A stretch of DNA of 20,807 nt from Pseudomonadota bacterium (GTDB lineage Bacteria > Bdellovibrionota > Bdellovibrionia > Bdellovibrionales > JAEYZS01). The position numbers and the translations under genes were made by a program. The notes beneath the pieces were generated by a model. That model was not told the origin of the DNA and made no database searches. It saw only the letters and a list, made by a program, of their open reading frames with translations. The stretch lies in NCBI GenBank assembly GCA_023427925.1, contig JAEYZS010000205.1, positions 1 to 20,807 on the forward strand, written 5' to 3'. Within the stretch, counting starts at the first letter, position 1; each line of letters begins with the position of its first letter. Below, in pieces: positions 13,788 to 20,807 of the stretch.

Positions 13788-14081
13788 TTAGTTCTGAGAG
13801 GCTAAATCTCTCTGGGCTGGGCTTTCGGACAAGGGAGACTTCGGAGTGGGCTTTGGGCAGTAGTTCTTGTTGTAACTAGTGTCACCCCAGCACATCCAGG
13901 TATCGCGATAGAGAACCACCTCGTTAGGACCAAGGTCGTAGTAGCCCGGGTACTGGAGCGGATCCAAATTGTGGATAATGACTCTTTCTGAGTTGGTTTC
14001 AGTATTCTGAATGACGAGTTCAAACACGCGGTATTCCGCTTGTGCAGTAGATATCAATAGAAGTGCGATAAGTTTGTGCAT
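13788..14081 (-). CDS. Secreted hypothetical protein, 97 aa
   Basis: A short signal peptide (MHKLIALLLISTAQA, cleavage before EYRVFEL) precedes an about 82-residue mature chain. The chain has a compact Tyr/Pro/Trp-rich core: DLGPNEVVLYRDTWMCWGDT, then NYCPKP, with two Cys that could form a disulfide. It ends in a polar Pro/Ser tail. I do not recognise the family. It is likely periplasmic or exported. The ATG sits in the loop of a perfect 10-bp hairpin and lacks a ribosome site. It is 24 bases upstream of the Hsp20 fusion gene on the same strand. Confidence 0.7.
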   Translation of the reverse strand: MHKLIALLLISTAQAEYRVFELVIQNTETNSERVIIHNLDPLQYPGYYDLGPNEVVLYRDTWMCWGDTSYNKNYCPKPTPKSPLSESPAQRDLASQN

Positions 14082-14093
14082 AAAAACTTATCG
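14066..14093 (-). promoter_or_regulatory. Perfect 10-bp hairpin presenting a start codon in its loop
   Basis: CGATAAGTTT (14066-14075) and AAACTTATCG (14084-14093) are perfect inverted arms. On the minus-strand mRNA the 8-base loop is UUAUGCAC, which contains the AUG of the 97-residue gene. The 3' arm encodes residues 3-5 (Lys-Leu-Ile). No T-run follows, so this is not a terminator. It may control translation initiation. Confidence 0.5.
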
Positions 14094-14112
14094 GCTAAAA
14101 AATCTAGCGACC

Positions 14113-14472
14113 TTAGTGTCTAAATTTGGAAGACTCTAAAATTGCGTTATCTACTATGTTGAAATAAGTGCGCACCAAAAGCTCATAAGACTCTTCATCA
14201 AGGTCTTTTAAAAACTTTTGTTTTTCACCTATTGATTTTTGAGAGATAAAGTCACTCAAAATACCTTGAACTCTTTTAACATTATCAAAGCTAAAAAAGT
14301 CGATATCTTCAGTCGGAGTTTTTAAAATTTCTCCAATGACTCTATTGTCAAAAAGTAGGTGCAATCCTTGGATAGATTGCGATAATAGGTACTCAATTTC
14401 GCTCAATTTGTCTGCTGATATCTGTATGACGTTGCGTCCTTGCAAGGCCATCCCCCCTGTTAGTGTCTTCAA
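14113..14472 (-). CDS. Hypothetical protein, 119 aa, probable TTG start
   Basis: I do not recognise this protein. It is soluble and mostly helical (SADKLSEIEYLLSQSIQGLH, QGILSDFISQKSIGEKQKFL), with no signal peptide, TM or Cys. The frame opens with TTG at 14472, and AGGGGA lies 6 bases before it. An in-frame ATG at 14451 would have GGGGGG directly against it, which is too close, so the TTG start is preferred. A possible promoter (TTGCAA, 17 bases, TGAAAT) lies upstream on this strand. It is the first gene of the run leading to the Hsp20 fusion and carbonic anhydrase. Confidence 0.65.
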   Translation of the reverse strand: MKTLTGGMALQGRNVIQISADKLSEIEYLLSQSIQGLHLLFDNRVIGEILKTPTEDIDFFSFDNVKRVQGILSDFISQKSIGEKQKFLKDLDEESYELLVRTYFNIVDNAILESSKFRH

Positions 14473-14536
14473 AAAATTTCCCCTACACTTATTTCAATTC
14501 CCACGAAGTCTCTTTGCAACAAAAATCTAATAGTAT

Positions 14537-14566
14537 TTGACATGTAAAGTCAGAGATGAGTTCAAT
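14537..14566 (+). promoter_or_regulatory. Promoter with perfect -35 upstream of tandem-repeat protein
   Basis: TTGACA (14537-14542, 6/6) and TTCAAT (14561-14566, 4/6) are separated by 18 bases. The -10 is 6 bases from the GTG start at 14573, again close enough for a leaderless or nearly leaderless transcript. A 6-codon frame (ATG 14556 to TGA 14576) overlaps the GTG as GTGA; if transcription begins upstream it could act as a coupling leader. Confidence 0.4.
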
Positions 14567-14572
14567 AGGTAA

Positions 14573-15421
14573 GTGAGCGGCAAAAAGAAAAAATCAAAAA
14601 AAGCAAAAGAGTCTCAAAAACAACAAATTATTATCGATGAAGGTCGAGGTTTAATCTTCGATTCCGAAGACGATGTTATTGAGCACTTCAGAAAAGAAAT
14701 TGAAACTCTCGAAAAGGAATATCACGAGTGGAGATCAGAGACGGATATCGATCTTGATGATATCGAAGACATTGATCAACATTTGACAGAACTTTTGCAA
14801 GAACCTGATGAAGTGTGGTTATCGACAACCACTTTACCTGGGATTTCTTTAGGAACATTCATTGGATATTACGAAGCTGAAGATCATGATATAAATTTTT
14901 ATTATCTCACGCTCACTTACTTTGTAGACAATATTCCCAGGTTTGTGTTCCTTCATTTTGCGACAACGGATTTGAATCTCATCAAAAAATATCAGCGCGG
15001 AGAAAAAATTTACGATCGCAACAATCAAGCGATCCAATCTGACGAAGAAGCTGTCGATGCCCTCACCGAAGGAGATGAATTAGCAGTTGGACTTTATAAA
15101 GCAATGCTCATGTTGAGAACACCTACGGATATTCCCGAGAGTGAATTTGCAAACTACCTCAAGTACCGCGAGGAAACAATTGAGGAGCCGGATGAAATTT
15201 GGCGCAAAATTGATTCTGAAGGAAGAGTGCTCGTTAGCTTTTTAAAATCCATCGAAGACAGTGGTGATATAAAGTACATTGTAGTTACGACAGAGGACGA
15301 AGCCAGCGAGTCGCAGTATCTGCTGTTCTCTTTTCCAACGAAAGATTCAAATTTGATCGACAGATATAAGCAAGGAGAGCCGCTGGATGCCTCTTCGTAT
15401 ATCCGCGAAGAATCTCACTAA
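14573..15421 (+). CDS. Acidic protein with internal tandem duplication (PBECR-like, tentative)
   Basis: A Lys-rich N-terminus (SGKKKKSKKAKESQKQQ) is followed by a very acidic 282-residue chain. A module occurs twice: EPDEVW (77-82) to NLIKKYQRGEKI (135-146), and EPDEIW (205-210) to NLIDRYKQGEPL (260-271), with matching strands between (FVFLHFATTDLN versus QYLLFSFPTKDSN). This is an internal duplication of an about 65-residue alpha/beta domain. The pattern (PDE-W, then beta strands, then F-T-D-NLI-Y-GE) recalls PBECR (Barnase-EndoU-ColicinE5-RelE-like) domains, but catalytic residues cannot be confirmed. No signal peptide. GTG start with weak AGG. The stop abuts the stop of the convergent lipoprotein gene with no base between. 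Confidence 0.7.
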   Translation: MSGKKKKSKKAKESQKQQIIIDEGRGLIFDSEDDVIEHFRKEIETLEKEYHEWRSETDIDLDDIEDIDQHLTELLQEPDEVWLSTTTLPGISLGTFIGYYEAEDHDINFYYLTLTYFVDNIPRFVFLHFATTDLNLIKKYQRGEKIYDRNNQAIQSDEEAVDALTEGDELAVGLYKAMLMLRTPTDIPESEFANYLKYREETIEEPDEIWRKIDSEGRVLVSFLKSIEDSGDIKYIVVTTEDEASESQYLLFSFPTKDSNLIDRYKQGEPLDASSYIREESH

Positions 15422-15844
15422 TTATCTAAACTCACCAATAATGATTTGCGTGACAGTGTCAGGTGCTCCGCCTACGTCTTCGTAAATTGCAAACCACGTG
15501 TGATTGTTGGCAAACTCCACAGTGAATCGATCTCCGGGGTAAAGTCCGTCAGTTAAGCTGGGCAATCGAATATTTGCTGGTCCGAGAGCTGCTAAATCAC
15601 CATATGTGTTTGCACCGTAAACGGTCACTTGTTTGCCTCTAAAGGAATCGTTGTAACAGACCTCAAATTCATAACTGTTTAAAGATCCAATCACATATGT
15701 CACTTTTAGCGCAATATTGCCTTGGGTAAAATTGGGAGAGCAAAAAAGTGTAGCCTCTCCATCTAAGAGGTCTCCGCAGGAATTCAGTAGTAAAAGGCAA
15801 GTGACCAGGATAATGTTAGATCTTGCTTTCTTAAGCGCATTCAT
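15422..15844 (-). CDS. Predicted lipoprotein, 140 aa
   Basis: The signal peptide (MNALKKARSNIILVTCLLLL) ends in lipobox LNSC with acceptor Cys23 followed by Gly-Asp, so the mature protein is a lipoprotein processed by Lgt, LspA and Lnt. The mature 118 residues are strand-rich (IALKVTYVIGSLNSYEFEVC, FTVEFANNHTWFAIYEDVGG) with two further Cys, suggesting a small beta-sandwich. I do not recognise the family. Consensus TATAAT lies 6 bases before the ATG and there is no ribosome site, so the message may be leaderless. It diverges from the lipoprotein gene at 15876 across only 31 bases. Confidence 0.75.
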   Translation of the reverse strand: MNALKKARSNIILVTCLLLLNSCGDLLDGEATLFCSPNFTQGNIALKVTYVIGSLNSYEFEVCYNDSFRGKQVTVYGANTYGDLAALGPANIRLPSLTDGLYPGDRFTVEFANNHTWFAIYEDVGGAPDTVTQIIIGEFR

Positions 15845-15850
15845 AAGACA

Positions 15851-15856
15851 ATTATA
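15851..15856 (-). promoter_or_regulatory. Consensus -10 box placed for a leaderless lipoprotein transcript
   Basis: TATAAT on the minus strand, with 6 bases (tgtctt) to the ATG at 15844. A weak -35 (TTCATA, 4/6) lies 18 bases upstream. The 31-base gap between the divergent lipoprotein genes must hold control for both. The plus-strand gene has GAGAG 7 bases before its ATG, whereas the minus gene has no ribosome site. Confidence 0.45.
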
Positions 15857-15875
15857 AGGGATAGAGAGCTATATT

Positions 15876-16724
15876 ATGAAGCATATTTTTAAAACATGTA
15901 TTTTCGTTTTAGGGTTTGGATTAATTTCATGTTCAATGTCTCAAAAAGAGACGCTAACTCCGATATCCTTAAATTTGGATGGCATAGAAGGGCATAAGGA
16001 CACTTATTCCATTCACTCCGAAGTGCTAGTTGAAAATATCACTAAGGATAAGCTCGGCCATCAGAAGATCGAAATGGTAGAATTCGACGTCGAAACTGAG
16101 ATTACAAAAGTTGATCCAAAGAATTCAACTGTTTCTATAAATACAAAAACAATCAAAAAAGAAGGCAATATGAGCCTGCATGATATGGCTTACCCGGAGC
16201 TTGATGAAACCATTCCATTTACGTTCGATAAACAAGGAAGAGTTTTATTTGCTGGGCCCCATCAGCCGGGCTCGATCTTTTTTGTGCCCCCACTTCCGCT
16301 ACCTAGTTATCAAGTAAAGGTTGGTGATACTTGGAGTTACGAAACGGATTGGGTAACCAAAGAATCTCATATGCCTATGAAGCTTCAGCTTGTGATGGTG
16401 CTCAAGAAAGCTATAAGATGTTTTGGAAATGAATATTGTGTGGAAATCGAATGGTCAGGAAAAACTTATCCTGATGGCGTTAAGATGCCTGTTGAGAGCA
16501 AAATATCGGGATACACGTTGTATCGACCAAAAACAGGGAGCCAGGTTTGGACTTGGTCACGAAATGAAGAGAAATTAGAACTTCAAGGTATGAAAATGAG
16601 AGTTGCAACTTGTATGCAGTCCGTACTGAAATCTGAAAAGTCTAAACTCAATCCCTTTGCAAATCAAAATCCTGTGTGTGATCCAGACAAATCAGAACCT
16701 GTGTTATCGAGAGTGACCAATTAG
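15876..16724 (+). CDS. Predicted lipoprotein, 282 aa
   Basis: The signal peptide has a clean lipobox LISC with acceptor Cys19 followed by Ser (MKHIFKTCIFVLGFGLISCS). The mature chain is beta-rich with alternating polar/hydrophobic strands (MVEFDVETEITKVDPKNSTV), a Pro-rich turn (IFFVPPLPLPSYQVKVGDTW) and a Cys pair in CFGNEYC. The layout resembles lipoproteins with repeated beta-strand meanders (DUF6263-type), but I cannot assign a family. Ser at +2 suggests outer-membrane targeting under E. coli rules. A short GAGAG ribosome site is present. The stop overlaps the mutS2 stop by 4 bases (TTAG). Confidence 0.75.
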   Translation: MKHIFKTCIFVLGFGLISCSMSQKETLTPISLNLDGIEGHKDTYSIHSEVLVENITKDKLGHQKIEMVEFDVETEITKVDPKNSTVSINTKTIKKEGNMSLHDMAYPELDETIPFTFDKQGRVLFAGPHQPGSIFFVPPLPLPSYQVKVGDTWSYETDWVTKESHMPMKLQLVMVLKKAIRCFGNEYCVEIEWSGKTYPDGVKMPVESKISGYTLYRPKTGSQVWTWSRNEEKLELQGMKMRVATCMQSVLKSEKSKLNPFANQNPVCDPDKSEPVLSRVTN

Positions 16725-19024
16725 CTCAAATCCGCCCATGTGATTCCATCGTCATTAGAGAGCTCACTTCCAGCCTGCCACTTCTGAATGTACACGCTTC
16801 TTGACAAATATTTGCGAACTGATTTTTTAAGAGCTTCGGTTCCATGACCATGAATGATTTTTACGCGATCAGCTTGGCTTTGAAGTGCCTTATCGAATGA
16901 TTTTTCAAGTTCTTCGATAGCTTGATCTGCAGACATTCCTCGAATATCGATAGTGACTTCGTCTTGTGGCAACTTGATTCTTGATTTCTTTTGTTGCTGG
17001 ATTGGATGTTGTATTTGAGGTGCATTCGGAGATCGAATGTCTTTCCAGTGGACTTGAAGCCTCATGGATCGAGATAGAACAGTGACCTCACCCTTTGAAT
17101 TTGGAAGTCCTTGTATAATTCCGTCTTGTCCTAGCGCTGTAAGATAAGCAGTGCTTCCTGGTGGAAATTGTCTTGCAAACTCCTCAACAGAGGAGATTGC
17201 GGGGCTTGCGCCTGTGGATTTGACGATCTCTGGGAACTGAGCCTTTACTTTTGCCACATTTGGATTGGCTCTGAATTCCTCAATGATGCGTTCAATTTTA
17301 TTTTCAGCGCGCTCAATGGCCTTCTGAATATGGCGTTGTTTCTCGGCTTCAAATTTTCGAAGGACGTCTTTATATTTATTTTTCTCAGACTCCATCATCG
17401 AAGTTTCTCTCTCAAGCTTTTGAGACAGTTCGACCACTTTTTCTTTGTATTTGTCGAGCTCGTCGAGCTTCTCTTCGCGCGCGCGAGTTTCTGTCGACAG
17501 ATAGCTCATAGCTCTTTGAATTACAGATTCTGGAACTCCAACGGTCTTCGCAGTTTTAAGAGCAAATGATCTCCCGTGAATTCCCATAAAGAGCTTATAA
17601 GTCGGATGATCCGTGTACTCCATGCTTCCGCAAATGATTGGAGATTCCTTTGGCCAAATTTGTTTTAATGGACCTAAGTGACTTGTAATAACAGCAAATG
17701 CGCCATTTTCTGCATAGTGCTCAATAAAGCTTTTTGCAATTGCAGCACCTTCTTCTGGATCTGTCGATCCACAGATTTCATCTACTAAAATGAGGTTGCT
17801 TCTTCCTTTGGCGTTTAATGCTTGAGTCAGGGTGTTGAGGTGGGCGGCAAATGTACTCATGTGTTCGCCAACACTCTGAGTGTCGCCAATAGATACAAAG
17901 ATCGTTTCAAAAAAAGGAACTTTAGATTCGGGTGCTGCTGGGATCAAAAGTCCACAACGAGCTAAATGACAAGTCAGTCCAATGGCCTTTAGTAAAACAG
18001 TTTTACCTCCGGCATTGGGACCCGAAAGTATTAGCACTCTTTTATTAGCGTCAAATTCCACATTGTTTGAAATAACTTCTTTTAAGTTTTGAAACGAAAG
18101 CAGTGGGTGACGAACTTCCTTTAAAAAGAAATCATCTGTTGAAAATTCAAAAAGACTTGAATCCGTTTTTAATGCAAATTGCGCTTGAGCAAGCCTCTGA
18201 TCGCACTCAAGCATCTTATGATAAGACCGAAGAAGTTCTTCATTGGAAGATGCAATAAAATGTGTAAGCTGTGTTAAGAGCTTTTCAATTTCCTCTTCAA
18301 TTTCACTTTCAACAACTTTGAGTCGGTTGTTGATGGCAATGATTTCTTTAGGCTCCATAAAGACAGTTTGTTTGGTTTGAGATGAATCATGAATGATTCC
18401 ATCAAACTGATGTTGCTTCCCACTTCGAATAGGCAAAACCCATCTTCCTTCGCGGTTCGTAACGTAGCGGTCTTGTAGGAGTGGTTCCATCTCGTGAGTT
18501 TTTACAAACTTATCAAGAGTTGTCCTGATCTGACGTTCAAGAGATTTCTTTTCGTTATAGAGTTTATAGAGAGTTTCACTTGCATCTGTGCGAATGTCGC
18601 CTTCAAAAGTTAGGATCTGATCGATCGCCGAATGGATCTTGCTTGTATCCATAAGTTGAGAAAGAGATGCTGTGATCCAGTCGTTAGAAGATTGTGAAAG
18701 AGTTTTTTGAAGGTTATAAATATCAAAACAAAATCTACGAACTTCTTGAAACTCAGCTGTTTTTAAAACAGCTTTTCTCTTGAGGCGTTCATACAAACCC
18801 CAAAAAGCATCCAACGTATCTAGGCGAGGTCGAAACTCTATTGTGACTACAGATTTTGCGTCTAATATTTCTTGAGCTTGCTTGAGGGCATCCTGTGGAG
18901 TTTTTAGGGGAGCTGTTTTAGAAATAAGATCCTTTGCAACCACGCTAGTTGCAAAAGATTTAATTTTTTCTAAAGTGTCAAACCAATCGAGGTTTTTAAA
19001 ATCTTGCTTTGGGCTCATATTCAT
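16721..19024 (-). CDS. mutS2: Endonuclease MutS2 / ribosome-splitting RqcU-type ATPase
   Basis: This 767-residue protein has the full MutS2 layout. A MutS-type core and lever region (EFRPRLDTLDAFWGLYERLK, EGRWVLPIRSGKQHQFDGII) is followed by the ABC ATPase with Walker A GPNAGGKT (335-342), the LILVDEICGSTDPEEG Walker B/D-loop region, and a long coiled coil. The C-terminal Smr domain has DIRGM (693-697) and HGHGT (725-729). MutS2 suppresses homologous recombination in some bacteria and splits collided ribosomes for rescue in Bacillus; which role applies here is not shown. The ATG overlaps the lnt stop as ATGA, so translation is coupled. In-frame ATG at M3 is an alternative start. Confidence 0.95.
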   Translation of the reverse strand: MNMSPKQDFKNLDWFDTLEKIKSFATSVVAKDLISKTAPLKTPQDALKQAQEILDAKSVVTIEFRPRLDTLDAFWGLYERLKRKAVLKTAEFQEVRRFCFDIYNLQKTLSQSSNDWITASLSQLMDTSKIHSAIDQILTFEGDIRTDASETLYKLYNEKKSLERQIRTTLDKFVKTHEMEPLLQDRYVTNREGRWVLPIRSGKQHQFDGIIHDSSQTKQTVFMEPKEIIAINNRLKVVESEIEEEIEKLLTQLTHFIASSNEELLRSYHKMLECDQRLAQAQFALKTDSSLFEFSTDDFFLKEVRHPLLSFQNLKEVISNNVEFDANKRVLILSGPNAGGKTVLLKAIGLTCHLARCGLLIPAAPESKVPFFETIFVSIGDTQSVGEHMSTFAAHLNTLTQALNAKGRSNLILVDEICGSTDPEEGAAIAKSFIEHYAENGAFAVITSHLGPLKQIWPKESPIICGSMEYTDHPTYKLFMGIHGRSFALKTAKTVGVPESVIQRAMSYLSTETRAREEKLDELDKYKEKVVELSQKLERETSMMESEKNKYKDVLRKFEAEKQRHIQKAIERAENKIERIIEEFRANPNVAKVKAQFPEIVKSTGASPAISSVEEFARQFPPGSTAYLTALGQDGIIQGLPNSKGEVTVLSRSMRLQVHWKDIRSPNAPQIQHPIQQQKKSRIKLPQDEVTIDIRGMSADQAIEELEKSFDKALQSQADRVKIIHGHGTEALKKSVRKYLSRSVYIQKWQAGSELSNDDGITWADLS

Positions 19025-20613
19025 TGCTTACGTTTTATCTTATATAGTCTCAATATCCATATAAGTGCAAGTGCTACCGCAAGATAATCGAAGTACAGGA
19101 ACCTTGAATAAATCGTTTTTGGCGCGTTTTTGAGGTAAGGAAGAGCAGTTGTTCTAGCCCATTCCTGCTTTTGAGGAGAAAATTCCAAAATTTTTCCACT
19201 TGCCGTAATAACTGAGGAGATGCCCGTGTTGGTTACTCGGATCATTGGTCGTCTAAACTCAATAGCCCTCATAAGTGTCATATACATATGTTGATATGGT
19301 TCAAAGGTATGACCAAACCAGGAATCATTTGTGATATTAACAAGAATATCTGCACCATCATCTACGAGACCCTTTGTAAACCACGGATGAAGCCCCTCAT
19401 AGCAAATCTGTGGACCGAGTCGTACAGACTCATGGTCGCGCTTATTGATACTCACAGTATGTGGACCAATCCCTCTTTCAAAATCCGCAATAGTTGGAAA
19501 AAGTTTTAACAAAAATGGAAAGTAATTTGAAAGCGGTAGATATTCTCCAAAAGCGAGTAAAATATGCTTTTGATAAAGTGCTGTGTTTTTTGCTTTTTCA
19601 TCAAATACAAAAATCGCGTTGCTTTGACGTTTGGTTTTGATGTTCTCTGTAAAAGCTCCGGTAAAAAGATTAAATTTATTTGCACGAACATAGTCTAAAA
19701 CTTGCTTCACAGCTTTGACCCGATAAAAGCGCGGTTGCATAAATTCTGGTACCGATGTCTCAGGCCAAATGACAACATCAGGGTTATTGGCAAGTTCAGG
19801 TGTAGTGAGCTCAAAATGTTTTTCGATGGTTTTGCTTTTGAATTCAGTTCCAAAAATTTCCCATTGTTTTTCCTGGTTACCGATATTGGGTTGAACAAGT
19901 AGTGCTTTTAATTCGGTGTCGGTCTTTTCCCAGACGCTTTTTTTGTAAAGACCAATCCCGTTGAGTAAAGCAAAGACCAAAACAAAGTAAGTCACGTGTT
20001 TTTTAAAGAGCGGCCGATTCCTGATATTTACAAAGAAATATAAAACCCAGGCATTAAATATAACAACAAGAGAACTTAATCCTGTGACGCCAATTGTATC
20101 GGCCAATTGATAGATCGGAAAATCACCATAAAACCAGGGGTAACCAAAGTACCACGGGAAAATTTGTGGATTGATTTTTTCTAAAAAAGCAATCAGCAAG
20201 GCTAAGGCGAAGAAGGATTGTTCTTGAGTAAAAGAGAGTCTTTGGTTGAATCGGTGCCAGATCACAGCGGCAAATGGAATGTGAAGGTTTGAAAAGGAAG
20301 CAAAAGCCACAAGGCCGATGTAGCCGGCGATAGCAGGCATGTGCCCAAATTCCATAATAGGTGTTGGAATCCAGTGAAATCCAATAAGAGTGAAGACAAA
20401 CGGTGTGAGCCAAGCCACAAAGAAGACCCGGTAAGGACTTTCGTCTTTAGAGATATCTCGTGTGAGTGTCAAGAAGAGGGGACAAAGGCAAAAAAGAAGA
20501 GCCCAAGGTGGAAAAGGGATATAGCTTGTTCCGAACAATATCCCAGACAATATTGCAAGCTTCACGGGCTTTGAAAGCCGTTTTGACGGATTCAATTTCG
20601 ATAAGAAAGTCAT
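19021..20613 (-). CDS. lnt: Apolipoprotein N-acyltransferase
   Basis: At 530 residues this matches Lnt. Several N-terminal membrane segments (LAILSGILFGTSYIPFPPWA and onward to about residue 215) precede a periplasmic nitrilase-fold domain. Its catalytic triad is visible as Glu285 (WPETSVPEF), Lys349 (YQKHILLAFGEYLP) and Cys404 (QICYEGLHPWF). A final TM segment (FDYLAVALALIWILRLY) closes the protein. It transfers the third acyl chain to the N-terminal Cys of lipoproteins at the inner membrane; the three predicted lipoproteins in this window are likely substrates. AGGA lies 9 bases before the ATG. It diverges from the zinc-ribbon gene across 49 bases and is translationally coupled to mutS2. 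Confidence 0.95.
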   Translation of the reverse strand: MTFLSKLNPSKRLSKPVKLAILSGILFGTSYIPFPPWALLFCLCPLFLTLTRDISKDESPYRVFFVAWLTPFVFTLIGFHWIPTPIMEFGHMPAIAGYIGLVAFASFSNLHIPFAAVIWHRFNQRLSFTQEQSFFALALLIAFLEKINPQIFPWYFGYPWFYGDFPIYQLADTIGVTGLSSLVVIFNAWVLYFFVNIRNRPLFKKHVTYFVLVFALLNGIGLYKKSVWEKTDTELKALLVQPNIGNQEKQWEIFGTEFKSKTIEKHFELTTPELANNPDVVIWPETSVPEFMQPRFYRVKAVKQVLDYVRANKFNLFTGAFTENIKTKRQSNAIFVFDEKAKNTALYQKHILLAFGEYLPLSNYFPFLLKLFPTIADFERGIGPHTVSINKRDHESVRLGPQICYEGLHPWFTKGLVDDGADILVNITNDSWFGHTFEPYQHMYMTLMRAIEFRRPMIRVTNTGISSVITASGKILEFSPQKQEWARTTALPYLKNAPKTIYSRFLYFDYLAVALALIWILRLYKIKRKQ

Positions 20614-20662
20614 TGATATTTTTCCTTAAACCTCCCAACATTATATGTAGGAATTTATTTAT

Positions 20663-20807
20663 ATGGAACTCTTTTCTTGTCCTGAATGCGGTTATGAAAA
20701 TCCCAAAGGCAGCATGTCTTGTAAGCGCTGTCTGTTGATCTTTGAAAAATACGAAAGAAAAAATCAGAGGATAAATGCCCAATCTTTAGGATCAAGAAGA
20801 TTAGAGG
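20663..20807 (+). CDS. Zinc-ribbon protein, N-terminal part only
   Basis: The ATG has ribosome site AGGA (20649-20652) 10 bases upstream, and the frame stays open for 48 codons to the window end. Residues 6-9 and 20-23 form two CxxC pairs (CPEC and CKRC, in ELFSCPECGYENPKGSMSCK), a typical zinc ribbon. A charged segment follows (FEKYERKNQRINAQSLGSRR). The rest lies outside the window, so partner domains are unknown. It is divergent from lnt. Confidence 0.75.
   Translation, partial: MELFSCPECGYENPKGSMSCKRCLLIFEKYERKNQRINAQSLGSRRLE

Noticed and set aside
20447..20782. 111-codon minus-strand frame over the lnt start and zinc-ribbon gene
   Set aside because: It overlaps two supported genes that have ribosome sites and family motifs; it has neither.

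Overview
This 20.8 kb chromosomal window comes from a low-to-mid GC Gram-negative bacterium. It carries Lnt, several predicted lipoproteins with lipoboxes, and an outer-membrane beta-barrel, so the cell has two membranes. The mix of housekeeping genes (nrdR-nusB, rsmB, hslO, mutS2, lnt) with many taxon-restricted lipoproteins, a FecR-type envelope protein and unrecognised small proteins resembles Bdellovibrionota (Bdellovibrio or Pseudobdellovibrio-like predators). That placement is inference from gene content and style, not from a marker gene.

Layout. (1) 222-1115 (+): LysR regulator with a strongly palindromic leader. (2) 3542-1237 (-): nrdR, nusB, an unrecognised 155-residue protein and ppsR (PEP synthase/PPDK regulatory kinase-phosphatase), read as one transcription direction. 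(3) 3718-8500 (+): outer-membrane barrel protein overlapping rsmB by one base, then hslO (Hsp33) with a possible leaderless promoter, then a large FecR-domain protein. (4) 9510-8497 (-): a two-TM sensor that ends right after its HAMP-like segment, tail-to-tail with the FecR gene. (5) 9511-10472: the only long gene-poor stretch. It has a dense run of GC-rich inverted repeats followed by what may be a decayed transposase. (6) 10473-11488 (+): metzincin lipoprotein and an 88-residue protein. (7) 14472-11541 (-): four-gene run of unknown 119 aa, secreted 97 aa, a coiled-coil/Hsp20 fusion and beta-carbonic anhydrase. Two of the start codons here lie inside or at the edge of perfect inverted repeats. 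(8) 14573-16724: an acidic protein with an internal tandem duplication and two lipoproteins. (9) 20613-16721 (-): lnt and mutS2, coupled by an ATGA overlap. (10) 20663-end (+): start of a zinc-ribbon protein.

The window is mainly ordinary chromosome: nucleotide metabolism control (nrdR), rRNA transcription and modification (nusB, rsmB), proteostasis (hslO, Hsp20 fusion, mutS2/rqcU-type) and envelope biogenesis (lnt plus its likely lipoprotein substrates). I did not find a defence island, CRISPR array, prophage or complete mobile element. The least explained parts are the Hsp20/coiled-coil operon with its start-codon hairpins, the output-less sensor beside the FecR protein, the tandem-repeat acidic protein, and the structured 9.5-10.4 kb gap. 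All three convergent gene pairs in 8-19 kb that abut do so with 0-4 bases between or shared by the stop codons.
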